The notes beneath the pieces are model-generated. The model was not told where the DNA came from. It was given only the letters and a program-made list of their open reading frames with translations, and searched no databases. Of a stretch of DNA of 60,000 bases, positions 29,871-52,829 are shown one piece after another. The DNA comes from Nematostella vectensis (Eukaryota; Cnidaria; Anthozoa; Actiniaria; Edwardsiidae). The stretch covers positions 9,539,994-9,599,993 of the forward strand of contig NC_064047.1 of assembly GCF_932526225.1 (NCBI RefSeq), given 5' to 3'. The first letter of the stretch is position 1. Each line of letters opens with the position of its first letter. Made by a program: the position numbers and the translations under genes.

Positions 29871-31382
29871 TTTGTTTGGAGATTGAGCCCAGATAACTCG
29901 TTGCTTAGCGGTCAGTGGTATGTTTATCAGTACCAGCCCTCTCGTGTAACAGTAAGTCGATTTGTGGGATACCTGTATAAGAAAGTTCGTTTCCTCAGAT
30001 TTACTATATGAGCAATTTGATTCTGCATCAGGACTAAAAAAGAAAACTTTTTTTTTTGCTATGCGTGTTCTTAGCATGTTCTTAAAACTTGGTGAAACCT
30101 TAGGCTGGACGTTCTTATAAAAAAAGGTTCTTATAAAAAAAGAGTATATTATATGATCGAGTACAGTACGAAAAGAATCGAAAAATAATAACAAGTAAAA
30201 ATATAAAAAAAAACCATATAACAATACTGATAACTTACAGGAAAAAAATCGAGCTAAATGACCTCATGAATTTCAGAAGAATGAGAAAAAACATAGACCA
30301 TACTTCCAGACGTACGCTGTGTTTGGGCTTTGCCTATAAAGAGATTGGAGTAACAGAATGCACATCCATGTGTTATCTATAGCGGAGCCTCGCCTCAAAC
30401 CATCTCCAAGGGCTTTTATAGGCTGCGTATGTACTGGCGTTGGTACGTGGTATGTGGTACGTTGGTACGTGGTATGTGGTACGTTGGTACGTGGTATGTG
30501 GTACGTTGGTACGTGGGCGAAAAAAAAGTCGTAGAGAGCGAGAGCGGCACGTACGGACTGTAGAAGAGTTAGTGGCGTTTTGCCTACGCACTGTTCTTTG
30601 AATTACGTTTGTTATTCTTTTACTAACAGTAAAGAAAACAAAACAAAAATCGGAGGTACCAAAAGATTTTAAGGAGACGGGGCGGCCTTTTTTCTGGTTT
30701 TGAGATGCCACCCGATTTTTTTTTCTAGAGAAGTCTAGATATTAACTGGTATTTTGCACGTCTCTCGTGTCATCAGCCTCCAGACAGAGTGAATACCTGG
30801 TGCGGATTATGGATAAGCGGTTGTATAAATAATGAAATGAATAAAATACAAAAAAAGTAAATAATCAATTAATATTTTATAGGAATTCAATTATTCATGA
30901 CTTGGCATACTTGGCCAAAATTCAAAAAAAATTTCCTCAAATATATATAAACTAAAAAATATACTTTTCTTAGAGAAATGTTGTTTTCTAGAAATAAAGT
31001 GTACAAGAAAGCCGTGTAATTTCCTCGCAAAAAAACGTTTTTGTTATATATTTCACTGAAAAATTCACAGGGTCGAAAGTACAAGACTGTTGCACCTGAT
31101 CCATCACACTTGATACTATCAGTGCGGAACATTACCATTTTTGGTTATATTTGATAAACAATCTGATTAACCAATCAGAGATGAGTAATGTACGGCACTG
31201 ACTATTCCACCTGAATCGAGATGTGTTTATTATTGATGTGTTGTAGGGCGCAGGTATTTGATGGCTGCTCCACTAAATCAACTTGACTGGGAGTTTAGTT
31301 CATTTGTGGCCAAGAGGCGTTGGAGGTAGGAGTGATGGACAACTCAATTTCTTTCTTTTTTTTTTTAACAGATATAAGCACT
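29871..31382. other. divergent intergenic region, MPP8-like / MACPF gene
   Basis: It separates the two start codons and must hold their promoters. A 22-bp minisatellite (TTGGTACGTGGTATGTGGTACG, about three copies) lies at 30434-30512. No gene is seen; the frame at 30373-30711 is made by that repeat. Confidence 0.55.
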
Positions 31383-42178
<10,796 letters not shown>

Positions 42179-43437
42179 CATGGTTAAGTTTAAGATTTTT
42201 TGTCAGCCGTTATACTTTCCAAAATACCAAGCATCCATTTCCAACGGCTGATTTAGGTTAGCTATTGCAATATTCTCGATTAAATCTGGTAAATAAAGTA
42301 TAAGACTTTATCTTTGGATTGTTTTTCCCTTTTTTTTTATAATTTGTCTATTCACTTTTGGGTCCGGACCCCAGCCTGCCCATATGACGAAATGTGCTTG
42401 GCTCCTTGAAAAGATGGTTAATTCTATTTGTGAAGAAAAAGTTTCTAGATTGACTTAGTGACCCGTTACAAGGTCAAATGATGCCGATTTAAACACAACT
42501 GATCCGTGGCAAGTAAATTACTTGGACCCCAAACTGCGCTTGTCTCTAGATGCGCCCGTTGTAGTCTGTCCCGTAGTTCGAATAAATACCATTTTGTCCT
42601 ATACGTCTCTTGTACGCTCTACGTAAGAGCTTATCTTAGTCCTATACTAGCAAGCACATGTGTTGTAGCATATGTTAAGTATTTTAAAAAGGTATTTTAA
42701 AAAGTATTTTAAAAACTTTAAAAAGGATTGAAATTACTGCATTCCAAGGTCACATTACCCGGCTGCATAAAAGCTAAAAATTCTCAGTGGTTATAAAGGC
42801 AATGACTCCAAATTTTTGTGTCAATATTGTCTTACAACAAACATATGTTGTTGTTTTTAACATGCCGATCACATTCCAAGGGTGATGAGGGTAATTTTTA
42901 TCAATCACGTACACAGGGGGGGTGCGCAGGGTGCGTGCACACCCCCCTTGGCGGCCAAAAAGTGGGTCATTTCTTATTGAGGTATCTTTCAAATACTATG
43001 CTTTTTTCCATAAGATTCATTTGACTGCGCACCCCCTCCCCCGGCAAATCCTGGGAACGCGCCTAAAGGGGATTAAAGGATGAACAAGGGCAGAGAGGGG
43101 GTGGGGGGGGGGGGGGGGCGAATCGGGTATTTACACGAGGGTGGGTGGGCTAGGTGTATTCTTTAGCTTTGATCTGTTTGTTGTTTTTTTGTTTTTGTTT
43201 TTTTTACTTTTTTGGGATAAACATTTTGCCTGTAGGTAATTTTATCATACCACCCCGCCCCAGCCTCCCTCGCAGGAGGGAGGGAAAGGGAGCGACGCCT
43301 GCCTAAAAACGCCTGCGAGGGAGGCTATACCACCCCAAGCTCGAGAGAAAATAATACTCTGAACTGTAACAGAAACGTACATCGGGAAAGAGTATTCAGG
43401 TTTGGTTATCTTTAATATTATTATCGTTTTCACTTAA

Positions 43438-43661
43438 AGCCGCATTGTCACCATTTTACTTCCGGAGGTCCGACGGAAACCTCAACCGTTAAAAGACAAA
43501 AGAATCTATTATATAGAATCCGAGATATTAAACAGGCCATCCGCTCTCAATTATCAATCACATCCTCAAAGAAACTTCCAATAGCTTGCCGTTAAAAATC
43601 ATCGGAGATTGTTACGGTGCAGGTGCAAATCGACCGGAAGTGAACTGGTGACAATGCGGCT
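43438..43661. mobile_element. TTAA-flanked inverted-repeat element (piggyBac-like MITE)
   Basis: TTAA at 43434-43437 and 43662-43665 flank inverted ends of about 28 bp that begin AGCCGCATTGTCACC. The interior is non-coding. TTAA target duplication is the piggyBac hallmark, so a piggyBac-derived MITE is inferred. Decayed relatives lie at 32126-32805 and 41441-41665. Confidence 0.8.
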
Positions 43662-43756
43662 TTAAGTAGAACTTTTGGGCGCTGCCCCCCCCCCCTCCCC
43701 TCCCCGTCTGAGTACCTTACGGGTCCCAAAAACATTCTTGACAACTCTTGATAGCC

Positions 43757-43915
43757 TGATCGAAGGCCAATCACCCCGTCATTTTATGCTCCCGCTCAAT
43801 CCCGAGTCACACAAAGCATCCATTTCCATCGGCTTATTCAAGCTGATAACCAAGATATATTCAATCAAACATCGTCAATAACATTTCGCACCTCACTCGT
43901 AGTAAACAATAACAA
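43757..43915. repeat. dispersed repeat family A copy
   Basis: GAAGGCCAATCACCCCGTCA, CCATTTCCATCGGCTTATTC and later TAACAAAGGAGT match the 20763-21080 copy in reverse. Confidence 0.75.
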
Positions 43916-44308
43916 AGGAGTTCTATTTTCAGCCGTTGCTAGGCCTCAGCTGCACATACTGTGGGTTCACAGAAAAAAACTGGAAATCGAGCAAGTGCAA
44001 TTTGAGAATACCTTTCGCGCGATTGGAAACGCGACAATTGGAAACGCGGCTTTTGTTGACTAGAGTAAATATTTGGACTTATAATGGTGAGCCTTAAAAA
44101 AGGGCACCCCCTACCCTAAAACCAGGAATCAAAATTGGGCTTCGTGTGTTTTTTAGGGGGTATCTGAGAAAATGCTTCTGGGGCACTTTTTAGCTTAGCA
44201 ATTCTTTACGTGAGAGGGTATTTTTAGAAGTATTTTTTTCGAATTTTCCGACGAACACATCACCCCTATCCTAATCCTAATCAGTTTTACTCTAAAGACC
44301 CCCCTCCC

Positions 44309-44500
44309 TAGCCTACCTGCAGGCTTTGATAGTTTCTCCGGCACAAAGCCCCGAAAACACGGAGTTCGCACAACCCGGCCGCTATCCTGAATAATGCGCT
44401 CCGCAGGGGGAGGGGGACGAAAAATGCGCGGGGCCGAGGGAGGGGGAGTTTTTCCGGGGTTTTCGTGCCGGAAAAACTATCAAAGCCAACAGGTAGGCTA
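44309..44500. mobile_element. 192-bp inverted-repeat element
   Basis: TAGCCTACCTG...CAGGCTTTGATAGTTT at the left is mirrored by AAACTATCAAAGCC...CAGGTAGGCTA at the right. The inner arms share CGGCAC and CCCCGAAAAC. The unit is one large imperfect hairpin; class unknown. Confidence 0.7.
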
Positions 44501-45803
44501 ACACCATCCCCCCTCTCTCCCTCCCTCGAGTACGGGCCCTCTCCCTGGGGGAGACGTGAGTAATTAGCACAAATGAATTATCTAGAAAAAATCGAGATCC
44601 TGTACAGGCTTTGGATGCTGTTTTCTGAGAAAAAAATAAACTCGAAAATAAACTCGAAATATAAGCTCCGTGGCCGCCTTCTTGGAGTTGAGTGACAAAA
44701 GACGATAAGCTCCGGGGAAGGGTGGGGATGTTGTGTCTATACTATGCGCATAAAGGGTTCATTAGTTTAAGTGGTTTAATCGTCTTGACATCAAGCAATT
44801 CCCTCAGGGCCTAGAGTGTTGATCGACGCACCTTAGATTGATTTGCAATGATTATCATACGTCTTCATTTCTCCCCCTTTTCTATCGTAAAGCACTTTAT
44901 TTAACATTCTCAGCAAAATGTGCGTGTCAAAACAGTCGAATTCAACCCTCTCTAAGCCGATTACATCAACAACACCGCATAATTCCTTGTGCATATTTTT
45001 CTTTGAAATACAACCTCATTACCTCAAGCCGCTGACGTACGCAATTATTGATACCCCGTGTGTCATTGTTTTGGTTAGCTATCTCTTTGACTGGGTTCTT
45101 CCAGCAACCGGAAGTAGAGGATTCTTGTCTTTAATGGTACTGCAGCGCTTCCAGGTTTCTTGTGTAAGCCCGGTGGATGGAGCAGATCCGTCTACTTTCA
45201 TTGAGCTCGAACGAGCCTTTACGGAAGAAGGAAACATTTGAACTTCCGGTTGCCTAATTCTTGGCATCTCTCTGACACGTTTTTGTGTATGTGTTGACCT
45301 TAGGAGTCGAGCATGAATGGGCGCAGTGTCCGTAATAAATCTCTAGGGAGACTAGTAACACAGTGCAATATCCCATTAACGCTAATTCCTTCCCGTTATA
45401 GAATACCGAGCCTTTTTAAGATATTATTGAGATATCACTTTTCTGATGCAAACTCTGTGAAGTGCCGATCGCTCTACCCTCTTCTGTAGTCCAGTTCAGC
45501 TAAACTATAGGCCCCATTAGAATTTTTATCAGATAAATACACCAGCGCAGACCATACACATGGATATACACCCGCGCACACTCCGAATATTCATCGATAT
45601 TCACGGGTGTATACCGTTTATAATGACCAATACAATTTCATATGCTCATCAAAGCTTTCAAGTTTTCAGCAGTCTATGTTCAATATATTCACCAGTGCAC
45701 GTCCAAGCTCTTATTAAGCAATCCAGCAGAGAGACTAGATTCGAAACACTAACCGCGGGGGGCTCTGTCGCTAATATTATATAATTCTCCCTGTACTTTT
45801 TTA

Positions 45804-46121
45804 TCATCTCTCAGGGTCATCCTCTGTAACAGGACTATTATTCAATAGAAGCACATCCTTCAAGTCAGGTAGCTCTTTGTCTGTGCTAAGTCCAAACTCC
45901 TCTATCATCTCCATCAATACGGTATCATCAACCCTGTCCACGTACCATAAATCCTCCATCTGCCCCTCGGTCGTAGAAGTCGGGTACTTTTTACCGACTT
46001 GACTACAGGATGATTTATCGTAGCAAGCCATATGATGAACAAAGTGTGCAATTCTGTAAAACCAGCTTCTGAACTTCACGCGCAGCCTTCGTACGTTCAA
46101 GGTTTGACTCCAGTCACACAC
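45804..46121 (-). CDS. hypothetical protein, possible last exon
   Basis: A 105-codon frame ends in DDPER. I do not recognise it. Its composition is protein-like: an aromatic, basic start (FRSWFYRIAHFVHHMACYD) and an acidic end (DTVLMEMIEEFGLSTDKE, LPDLKDVLLLNN). No partner exon or promoter was found. It could be a terminal exon of a minus-strand gene, a small single-exon gene, or chance. Confidence 0.3.
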   Translation of the reverse strand: MCDWSQTLNVRRLRVKFRSWFYRIAHFVHHMACYDKSSCSQVGKKYPTSTTEGQMEDLWYVDRVDDTVLMEMIEEFGLSTDKELPDLKDVLLLNNSPVTEDDPER

Positions 46122-47275
46122 TAGTATCGGGGGTGTGTTAAAACTTGTGACTCTGCGTAGTTCTGCCTTTTCTGATTGTAGTTACACACTTCATAGGGGT
46201 AATAATAGAACGCGGGTTTGAAATGCTAGGTATGCGGTTCTATCAATTGTTCGCTGGCCCGCTTCAGACGTATTGATAAATTCCAAGACCTTATAGCAGG
46301 CTAAACTAGTATCTCGGTTACGGCATTTGGCTCGTTACGCTGCTATTTTGGGCATGAAAGCACACCGTACACATTTCCGTACAAACTTTCAGCACGCGCG
46401 CTGAGCTGTGACGTTAGCAGGGGAGGGGCGGGGAGGAGAAGTGACAAGCGTTGAGATGTCAGGGGAGAAGTGGGAAGGCGAAAGCGAGGTGTTATGGCAT
46501 CTCCATCCAGTGATTCATGTTTTTTTTTAATGTGCAGTTCTAAATGCCACCACATACAACTATTTCTAGATAGCGCAAGTTAGCGCAATTGGTAAATACC
46601 ATCGTAATATTTCTACTGAATGCAGAAAAATGTTAATTACTTGGTGCGATTAGCTTTTTGTTTATCTTGGGAATGTGAATTACAGCACTTGCCCGCTTAT
46701 AAGATCCTTGTTTTTTTTTCCAGGATAGCCGTAACAGGTTTTTATTTAACGGGTTAACGGGTTTTTGATTTTCGGCTTCTTCGGTTCTTAATGGCTGGTA
46801 GAAGTGGGATATCTAGATTGATGAAATGTCAATACCGGCCTGGCCCGTACAATATGTGGTCAACAGGTTAAGACCCCTTAATATATATCTAAACTCTCAT
46901 TATATTGCTAAGAATCATGATTTTCATCATTGCTTGGAGATCTTAAAGGTTCATTTAAAAAAAAAAAATAAGAACCTATTTCAAATTTTAGGCTAAAAAT
47001 GTTCTTATTTAATGAGGCTAACAGCGGGTAAGTACTGTATAGTTAAAAGCAGACAGATTAATTTTAGAAGTACTATTTGCCATTTGTCATTTCCACTGAT
47101 AACAAGCGACATGAAAAGAACGGTTCAGCGCACGCACACGCAAAGTTCTGACACCAAGGGAGGGGTGGGGAAGATGAATATCTATAATATGCGCGTTTTT
47201 ATAGTTGTAATGTTTTTGCGTCTCGCGCCACTATTCTGATGTAAATAAGCTTGTAACGATTCACCTTCTTCAGTC

Positions 47276-47400
47276 TGCCCTGAAGAAGTCTTATTAAAAA
47301 CAAAATTTGGCAGAGTCGAATTCCAGTTTTTGGTGTATTGTATTCATTTTTCTGGTTCACGAGCACGACTATTTGGGCTTTTTGTATTTATTCACAAGTT
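47276..47400 (+). repeat. short dispersed element, longest copy
   Basis: Runs from CTGCCCTGAAGAAGTCTTAT through TCGAATTCCAGTTTTTGGTG to TCACGAGCACGACTATTTGG. Related copies lie at 1676-1795 (reverse), 40248-40315 and 49593-49656. Class unknown. Confidence 0.8.
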
Positions 47401-47689
47401 TTGTGATATTGGGGTAAGGGTCGTGTAAGGGAGAGTATTCATCAATGAATCGATATTCTGTAGATTTTGTATTATTAATTTCACCAACCATGATGCTAGA
47501 TTTGTAATGTATTTGAGAAAAACTTTGTAATCTGCTTCTGTGTTAAAAAAACACACGTCTAAATACCGAGTTCTTTGTTGTACAAACAGAGATGTTTATA
47601 CAAAGTTGATTGATTGATTTCTATCGTATTGCTACAGATTCCGCCAAGAAAATATACTTGTTTTTGTAAATACCCAGATATGTCGTTAA

Positions 47690-47905
47690 AGAAGGCCAAT
47701 CCTTCCGCCATTTTATGCTTCCGCTCAATGGCGAGTCAAAAAAGCCGCATCCATTTCCATCGGCTAATTCAAACAAGTAACCAAGATATTTTCAATCAAA
47801 TATCTTCAATAACATGTCAGACTTCATTCGCCGATTGTTATTTTGAAGTTTTCTTGCCAATAAACCGCTGTATTTTTAATGATAAACAATAACAAAGGAG
47901 TGGGT
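47690..47905. repeat. dispersed repeat family A copy
   Basis: GAAGGCCAATCCTTCCGCCA, CCATTTCCATCGGCTAATTC, AATCAAATATCTTCAATAAC and CAATAACAAAGGAGTGGGTG match the family seen at 20763-21080 in reverse. Confidence 0.8.
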
Positions 47906-49154
47906 GAGTGACATTCTTCAAGTCCCTGGGTCTGACCTGAGTAACGTATGGTTTTGTATACTGTGGACCCTGACCCCTGCGCAGATCATGTTCATCTCAC
48001 TAAATTCAATCCGCTATAATCCAAGGTAAATCTCAACCCATCCTACATCTAAAACACCTCCATTCTATTTCTAAAGTATCAAATAATGACGGGAAAATTG
48101 TATTTTGAAAAATGATTAGAGTTTGGGATATCAAAAACAAAACAACATTATCAAGTCGGACCAACTACCCCATTCCCAGAAATAAGGGACATTAGCCAGC
48201 GGTTTCTCTGGGCTCACATTTTGCTAGGCCCGCGAGGAATAACAGCGGTATCACAAATAAAAACGAGATTCCTGCCAGCACAGGGGCTTCCCTTTTGTTG
48301 TTACACTAGAAGTTTTTAATCAGGTTGACTAAAATTCCTAATAAAAGTAGTATAAGCGGTATTTAAACGTGCAAGGGGCATCTCTGATTTGATACGTCCA
48401 ATGATAATGGAAGTGCGGCAGTCTTGCTGAGGTTGGAAAACATTATATGCGCAAATTAAAAAAAAATGTATTTTAGAAAGGCTTTATGGTTCCCCTGTGT
48501 CTACCCAGAAAGCCGTGGGGACGTTTAAAAACAAAATGGAGCACGGACGAACGGAAAGAAGTTGTTCTTGCGGAGCGCACCGTTTTCCTTGCTTCAGTCT
48601 GTATCTTAAAGACAACAATAATGGTTCCTGAACTAGGCATAACTACATCAAATGTTATTTCTTCGGGAACGAGATTGAAAGGCGCTACTGCCTATTTTAT
48701 TGGCCAATTTGATGGAAGGATAGTCGATTTACCAATTTCGAGTCCTGCACCTGTGATGCGGCGAACAGTTCTACCTTTTAAACGACTACTTTTATGCCCG
48801 ATTTCAATGAAATTACAGAGAATGTATGAAGGATTGTATGCTCTCAAGCGAACAAAAGGAACAATAATAGGGCTTTCTCTGGCATCGTTTGAACGGAAAG
48901 CGTATCACTCGAATGGCAAGGGTTTTTTTTCGAGTCCTGCATCGTGAGCCCAAAATCTCTGAAACGAGAAAATTTGATAAATTGTGATGTCTCCCCACAT
49001 TTCCTGGGTGGGGAGCTGGGTAGTTTGAGTGAAACCCCCCTGAGGGCCGCGGCGGGCCCCTCCGACCCCCCCCCCCCCCCAACCCCATCTTAGGCTAGGG
49101 ATCCGCGGATCCCCCCTCCGGGCCCCCCAGCCCCGTCTCTATGTATCAAGCGTA

Positions 49155-49315
49155 TAATGTTTCACGTACATGAATAATTAGGGCAATCGTTCATGTATTA
49201 GGCCGGGCGCGTTTCACGTACATGAATAATTAGGGCAATCGTTCATGTAGGCCGGGCGCGTTTCGCGTACATAAATAATTAGGGCAATTGCTAATGTAGG
49301 CCGGGCGTTTCGCGT
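49155..49315. repeat. short tandem repeat left of the viral element
   Basis: Three to four copies of a 50-58 bp unit with GTTTCACGTACATGAATAAT, TAGGGCAATCGTTCATG and AGGCCGGGCGC. It lies about 200 bp left of the GC-rich viral region and may mark its outer edge; that is only a guess. Confidence 0.8.
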
Positions 49316-49575
49316 ACACGACTTTTTGGGGCAATCGAGCTTGGTACTTCATGACATACGTTTTTAAGGACTCTGTGACTCGCACTCTAGTAAATGAAGC
49401 TGTTATGAAGTATCACAGTTATGTTTTTCCAATGATGCAGTTCGAACCCCCAAGGACTTGCAATTAGACATCCGTCTGTCCTGTGGTATACCGAGCGTTC
49501 GAAGGATGAGGTGCGGAAAGGATTATTGCGGGTGGCTAAAGGTCGGCCACGCAGGCACGTGCGGCCTGGAGGTGC

Positions 49576-49874
49576 ATGGACACCTGCTGCAATACACCAA
49601 AAACTGGAAATTGACTCTGCCAAATTTTCGTCTTTAATAAGACTTCTTCAGGGCAGACACCTACTGCAAGGTGCACCTCCAAAGGCTCCGTAAGGGCATC
49701 CCCCTCCCCGTGCCGTGCAGGGTCTGCGGCGTAGGGACTCGGTCGGAGACGCGGTTGTGCCGCCCCTGCGGAGCGAATCGTGAAGGGCAGAGGATGCGTG
49801 GCGTCGAGAGGCGCGCTCGGAAACGGTTCGCACTCGTCCTGTCTGACATCGCAGCCCGTGGTACGGGCGATTGA
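49576..49874 (+). pseudogene. small zinc-ribbon protein, broken by a repeat insertion
   Basis: The frame opens at ATG 49576 (MDTC) and continues after 49670 with two CxxC pairs, CRVCGVG and CRPCG, then a basic tail, ending at 49874. A 64-bp copy of the short dispersed element (49593-49656) lies after the first codons. It is flanked by ACACCTGCTGCAA (49580-49592) and ACACCTACTGCAA (49657-49669), a 13-bp target duplication with one mismatch. The net gain of 77 bp shifts the frame. Two CxxC pairs suggest zinc binding; function unknown. It stands at the left edge, ahead of the replication genes. Confidence 0.55.
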
Positions 49875-50155
49875 TACTGGGTGGCACGGGCATACCCAAA
49901 CGCTCGTCCTGTCCGACACCGCGGCCCGCGGTACGGGCGGTCAGAGACTGGGTGGCACAAGGCATACCCAAACGTTCGCTCCGCCGGCGGTGGTACGGGC
50001 AATTAGAGACTGGGTGGCGTGGGTCATACCCGGACGTTCGTCCCGCCGGCCGTGGTACGGGCAATTAGAGACTGGGTGGCATAGGTCATACCCGAACACT
50101 CGTCCCTCCGGTTGTGATACGGGCAGTCGGAGACTGGGTGGCGCAGGGTATACCC
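49855..50155. repeat. five-copy 62-70 bp direct repeat upstream of the polymerase-like gene
   Basis: TACGGG marks each copy at 49862, 49932, 49994, 50056 and 50118, followed by GAGACTGGGTGGC and CATACCCAAACG or close variants. The last copy ends at the ATG (50160). Position suggests control of transcription or replication; this is inference. Confidence 0.85.
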
Positions 50156-50183
50156 AAACATGGACGCTTACATAGAGGGGGTT

Positions 50184-50756
50184 CTCGATAGCATGCCTGA
50201 CAAAGAGGCGCCCGCCGTACTGGCAGGGCTGGTCCAGAACATCCTGGACGAGGACATCCCCGACGATGTCAAACACAAGCTGCTTAAGCCGCTCGTACCG
50301 GAGAAAGTGTGGGCAGAGGAAGTCGACCCTTTGCTGCCGGGACGGCGGCAAGAGGGCCTAGGGGGCTTAGACCCCGAGGAGTACTATTCTCTCTTCGTCG
50401 GCGGCGCCCATCTTCGGTTCCCAAGCGTGGATGCCACTCTTCGGGGCCAAGACATAAGCGCCAGTGTTTACCAGGAGATTCTCGATAGCATGCCTGACAA
50501 AGAGGCGCCTTCCGTACTGGCAGGGCTGGTCCAGAACATCCTGGACGAGGACATCCCCGACGATGTCAAACACAAGCTGCTTAAGCCGCTCGTACCGGAG
50601 AAAGTGTGGACAGAGGAAGTCGACCCTTTGCTGCCGGGACGGTGGCAAGAGGGCCCAGAGGGCTTAGACCCCGAGGAGTACCACCCTCTCTTCGTCGGCG
50701 ACGCCCATCTTCGGGGCCAAGACATAAGCGCCAGTGTTTACCAGGAGATACGAGAT
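50184..50756 (+). repeat. 297-bp in-frame tandem duplication in the polymerase-like gene
   Basis: CTCGATAGCATGCCTGAC starts at 50184 and 50481, exactly 99 codons apart. Both copies encode the same DSMPDKEAP...VWxEEVDPLLPGR segment. The second has lost 27 bp present in the first near 50420. Reading frame is kept. Confidence 0.95.
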
Positions 50757-52320
50757 CTTGGTGGAACAGGTGTCATTGCTCTTAAGCCGGTTGTGCGGGG
50801 GCCTGATATTAATGACGACGGCTCGGTGTGGTGGGTCTCGCACGAGCGAGAGTCACTGCGGGCGAACGCAGTGCTTCCGCTTGTGCTCGAGATGGTAGAC
50901 CCCGGCCGGCGTTACAGACTCTTTACGGTCGTTGGTAAGGCCCCCGCAGAGCCATTGGCGCCAATCACAGAGGAGGAAGGGCGCTCGGAGCACAAGATCG
51001 GTGGGTCGTTAGTCAAAAGAGGGGGCCAAATCGCAGTCGGTGCCCTGGAAGGCATCGATGCGGGTATTTGGGAGAAAGGACGAGAGTACCTCGTCTACGT
51101 GAGATACGAGCTTCGCCCTCTTCCTGAGCAAAATGGTGAGCCTGGGCCAATGTTTTAGCGAGAGGGGAGTGACGCCTTCGCTAACTGTGTTGTGAGCTAT
51201 GTTGCCGACTTCTTGAGGAATCGCGGCACCTCGCGCTCCCTTGGTCTAACCAAGACACGAGGCAAGATCCTCGAGCGATTCGATAAGAAGCTGGCCACTA
51301 CGGGATGCACCAAAGAAGACCTCTTTGAGATGGAAAAGAAGCTCGGGATAAAGCTGGTAGCCGTGGACGCCCTGGGCAACGTCCTGTGGGACTCGGGGAA
51401 GTACGAGAGGGGGTACACACAAATCCGCATCCCTTGCCACAATAACCACGCCTGGGCGGAGCTTCCGACTGAACCACCTGCGATCGCGAGCGTCCACGGC
51501 CTAGACTTCGAGGCTGAGAGGGAGCTTCGTTCGTTATGCCACGGGGAGGCAGCGCCTCGCGCCACCAGTGCCGCCACAAAGACGCGCGAGGCGAAGGTGC
51601 GAGAGGTGCTCATCCGCTTTATAAACAGGGCGATCCCCAGAAGCACGAGGATCTGGCTGTGTGGGCGTGATATAGTCACGCACGAAGGCAAACTGTACCG
51701 GTCGGGACAGGACGGGGCGGCTATCGACAGGGCGTTTACAGACGATGCTGGACATGATCCTCAATGGCTCCCTGATGATCACCCAGCCTACCAAGAGTAC
51801 ACCGAAGCTACGCACTCGATGGGCGGCGCAATAGGGTATCGCTTCAAGAAGTGGACCAAAAGAGAGCACATCAGGCCAACGCCTCTTAAATACAGGGACG
51901 TCTGGCGAGCGGCGCAGGTTGAGTCCAAAGTGTGGAATAGCAAGGAAAACTTAGGGGCGCAGCCTCATGCGCACATCGACATGCGTGCGGCGTACCTAGG
52001 ATGCGAGGACAGTCTCTCCGGCGGCGCCTCGGACGCCATTGATTTGTTACGGAAATACGGCTTCCCTACGAACGTGTATCGTATCGCGGATGTTGCGGGA
52101 CGGCCATTGAGCGAGGTTCTTAAACTGACCGGGGCCATTCAGCTGACCGAGTGGGGGTTCTGTGAGGCCTGCCACCCCTACACTTCCGGGAGGGTAGGGC
52201 AGCAATTGGAACAAAACGAGGGCTGGATCACCACGCCAGAGCTCAAGGACCTGTTAGACTCGGGTGACCTCGCCATGGCCGCGGCGAGGGAGGTGTTGTA
52301 TAGCGTCGGAAAAAAGGACT

Positions 52321-52829
52321 CCATCAAGTTCCCCCACTCCAGCCCCGGCGGCGAAGACTCGCAGGGTCGAGACCTTGCTGTCCGTTTCGTAGGAAAGTGC
52401 GCTCGCCATGGCGACGAGTCCTCGATCATAGTCCGCGACCGTGAAGAGGCCGCGTATCTGACAAACCTCCTTGCGGGCACCGACCACTTACTTAACTTCG
52501 AGCATGCCGACGGGGCTCATCTGATCCAATACAAAGACGGTGTCCGGCGCTCACAATGGTACCATATTCCATGGTACCATACTCCATCAAGTTCCCCCAC
52601 TCCAGCCCCGGCGGCGAAGACTCGCAGGGTCGAGACCTTGCTGTCCGTTTCGTAGGAAAGTGCGCTCGCCATGGCGACGAGTCCTCGATCATAGTCCGCG
52701 ACCGTGAAGAGGCCGCGTATCTGACAAACCTCCTTGCGGGCACCGACCACTTACTTAACTTCGAGCATGCCGACGGGGCTCATCTGATCCAATACAAAGA
52801 CGGTGTCCGGCGCTCACAATGGTACCATA
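52321..52829 (+). repeat. 263-bp tandem duplication that breaks the polymerase-like frame
   Basis: CCATCAAGTTCCCCCACTCC starts at 52321 and 52584. The duplicated segment is about 247 bp with a 16-bp filler repeating TCCATGGTACCATA. As 263 is not a multiple of three, the upstream frame enters the second copy out of phase and stops at 52655, while the right frame restarts in the second copy. Confidence 0.95.

Larger units (their letters stand above)
42179..49500. other. repeat-rich intergenic region
   Basis: Between the MACPF gene and the viral element there is no multi-exon gene I can support. It contains inverted-repeat elements (43438-43661, 44309-44500), two family A repeats, a short dispersed element (47276-47400), G-runs (43100), a palindromic CCTCCCTCGCAGG stretch near 43265-43330, a small minisatellite and one possible coding frame (45804-46121). 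Confidence 0.6.

Noticed and set aside
44918-45241. 107-codon plus-strand frame
   Set aside because: No domain, and a comparable frame exists on the other strand; no support.
48486-48947. 153-codon plus-strand frame
   Set aside because: No recognisable domain, no splice or promoter context and a composition like neighbouring non-coding DNA; chance cannot be excluded, so it is not called.
49440-49500. tRNA-like T-arm (GTTCGAACCCCC)
   Set aside because: No acceptor, D or anticodon arm can be folded around it.
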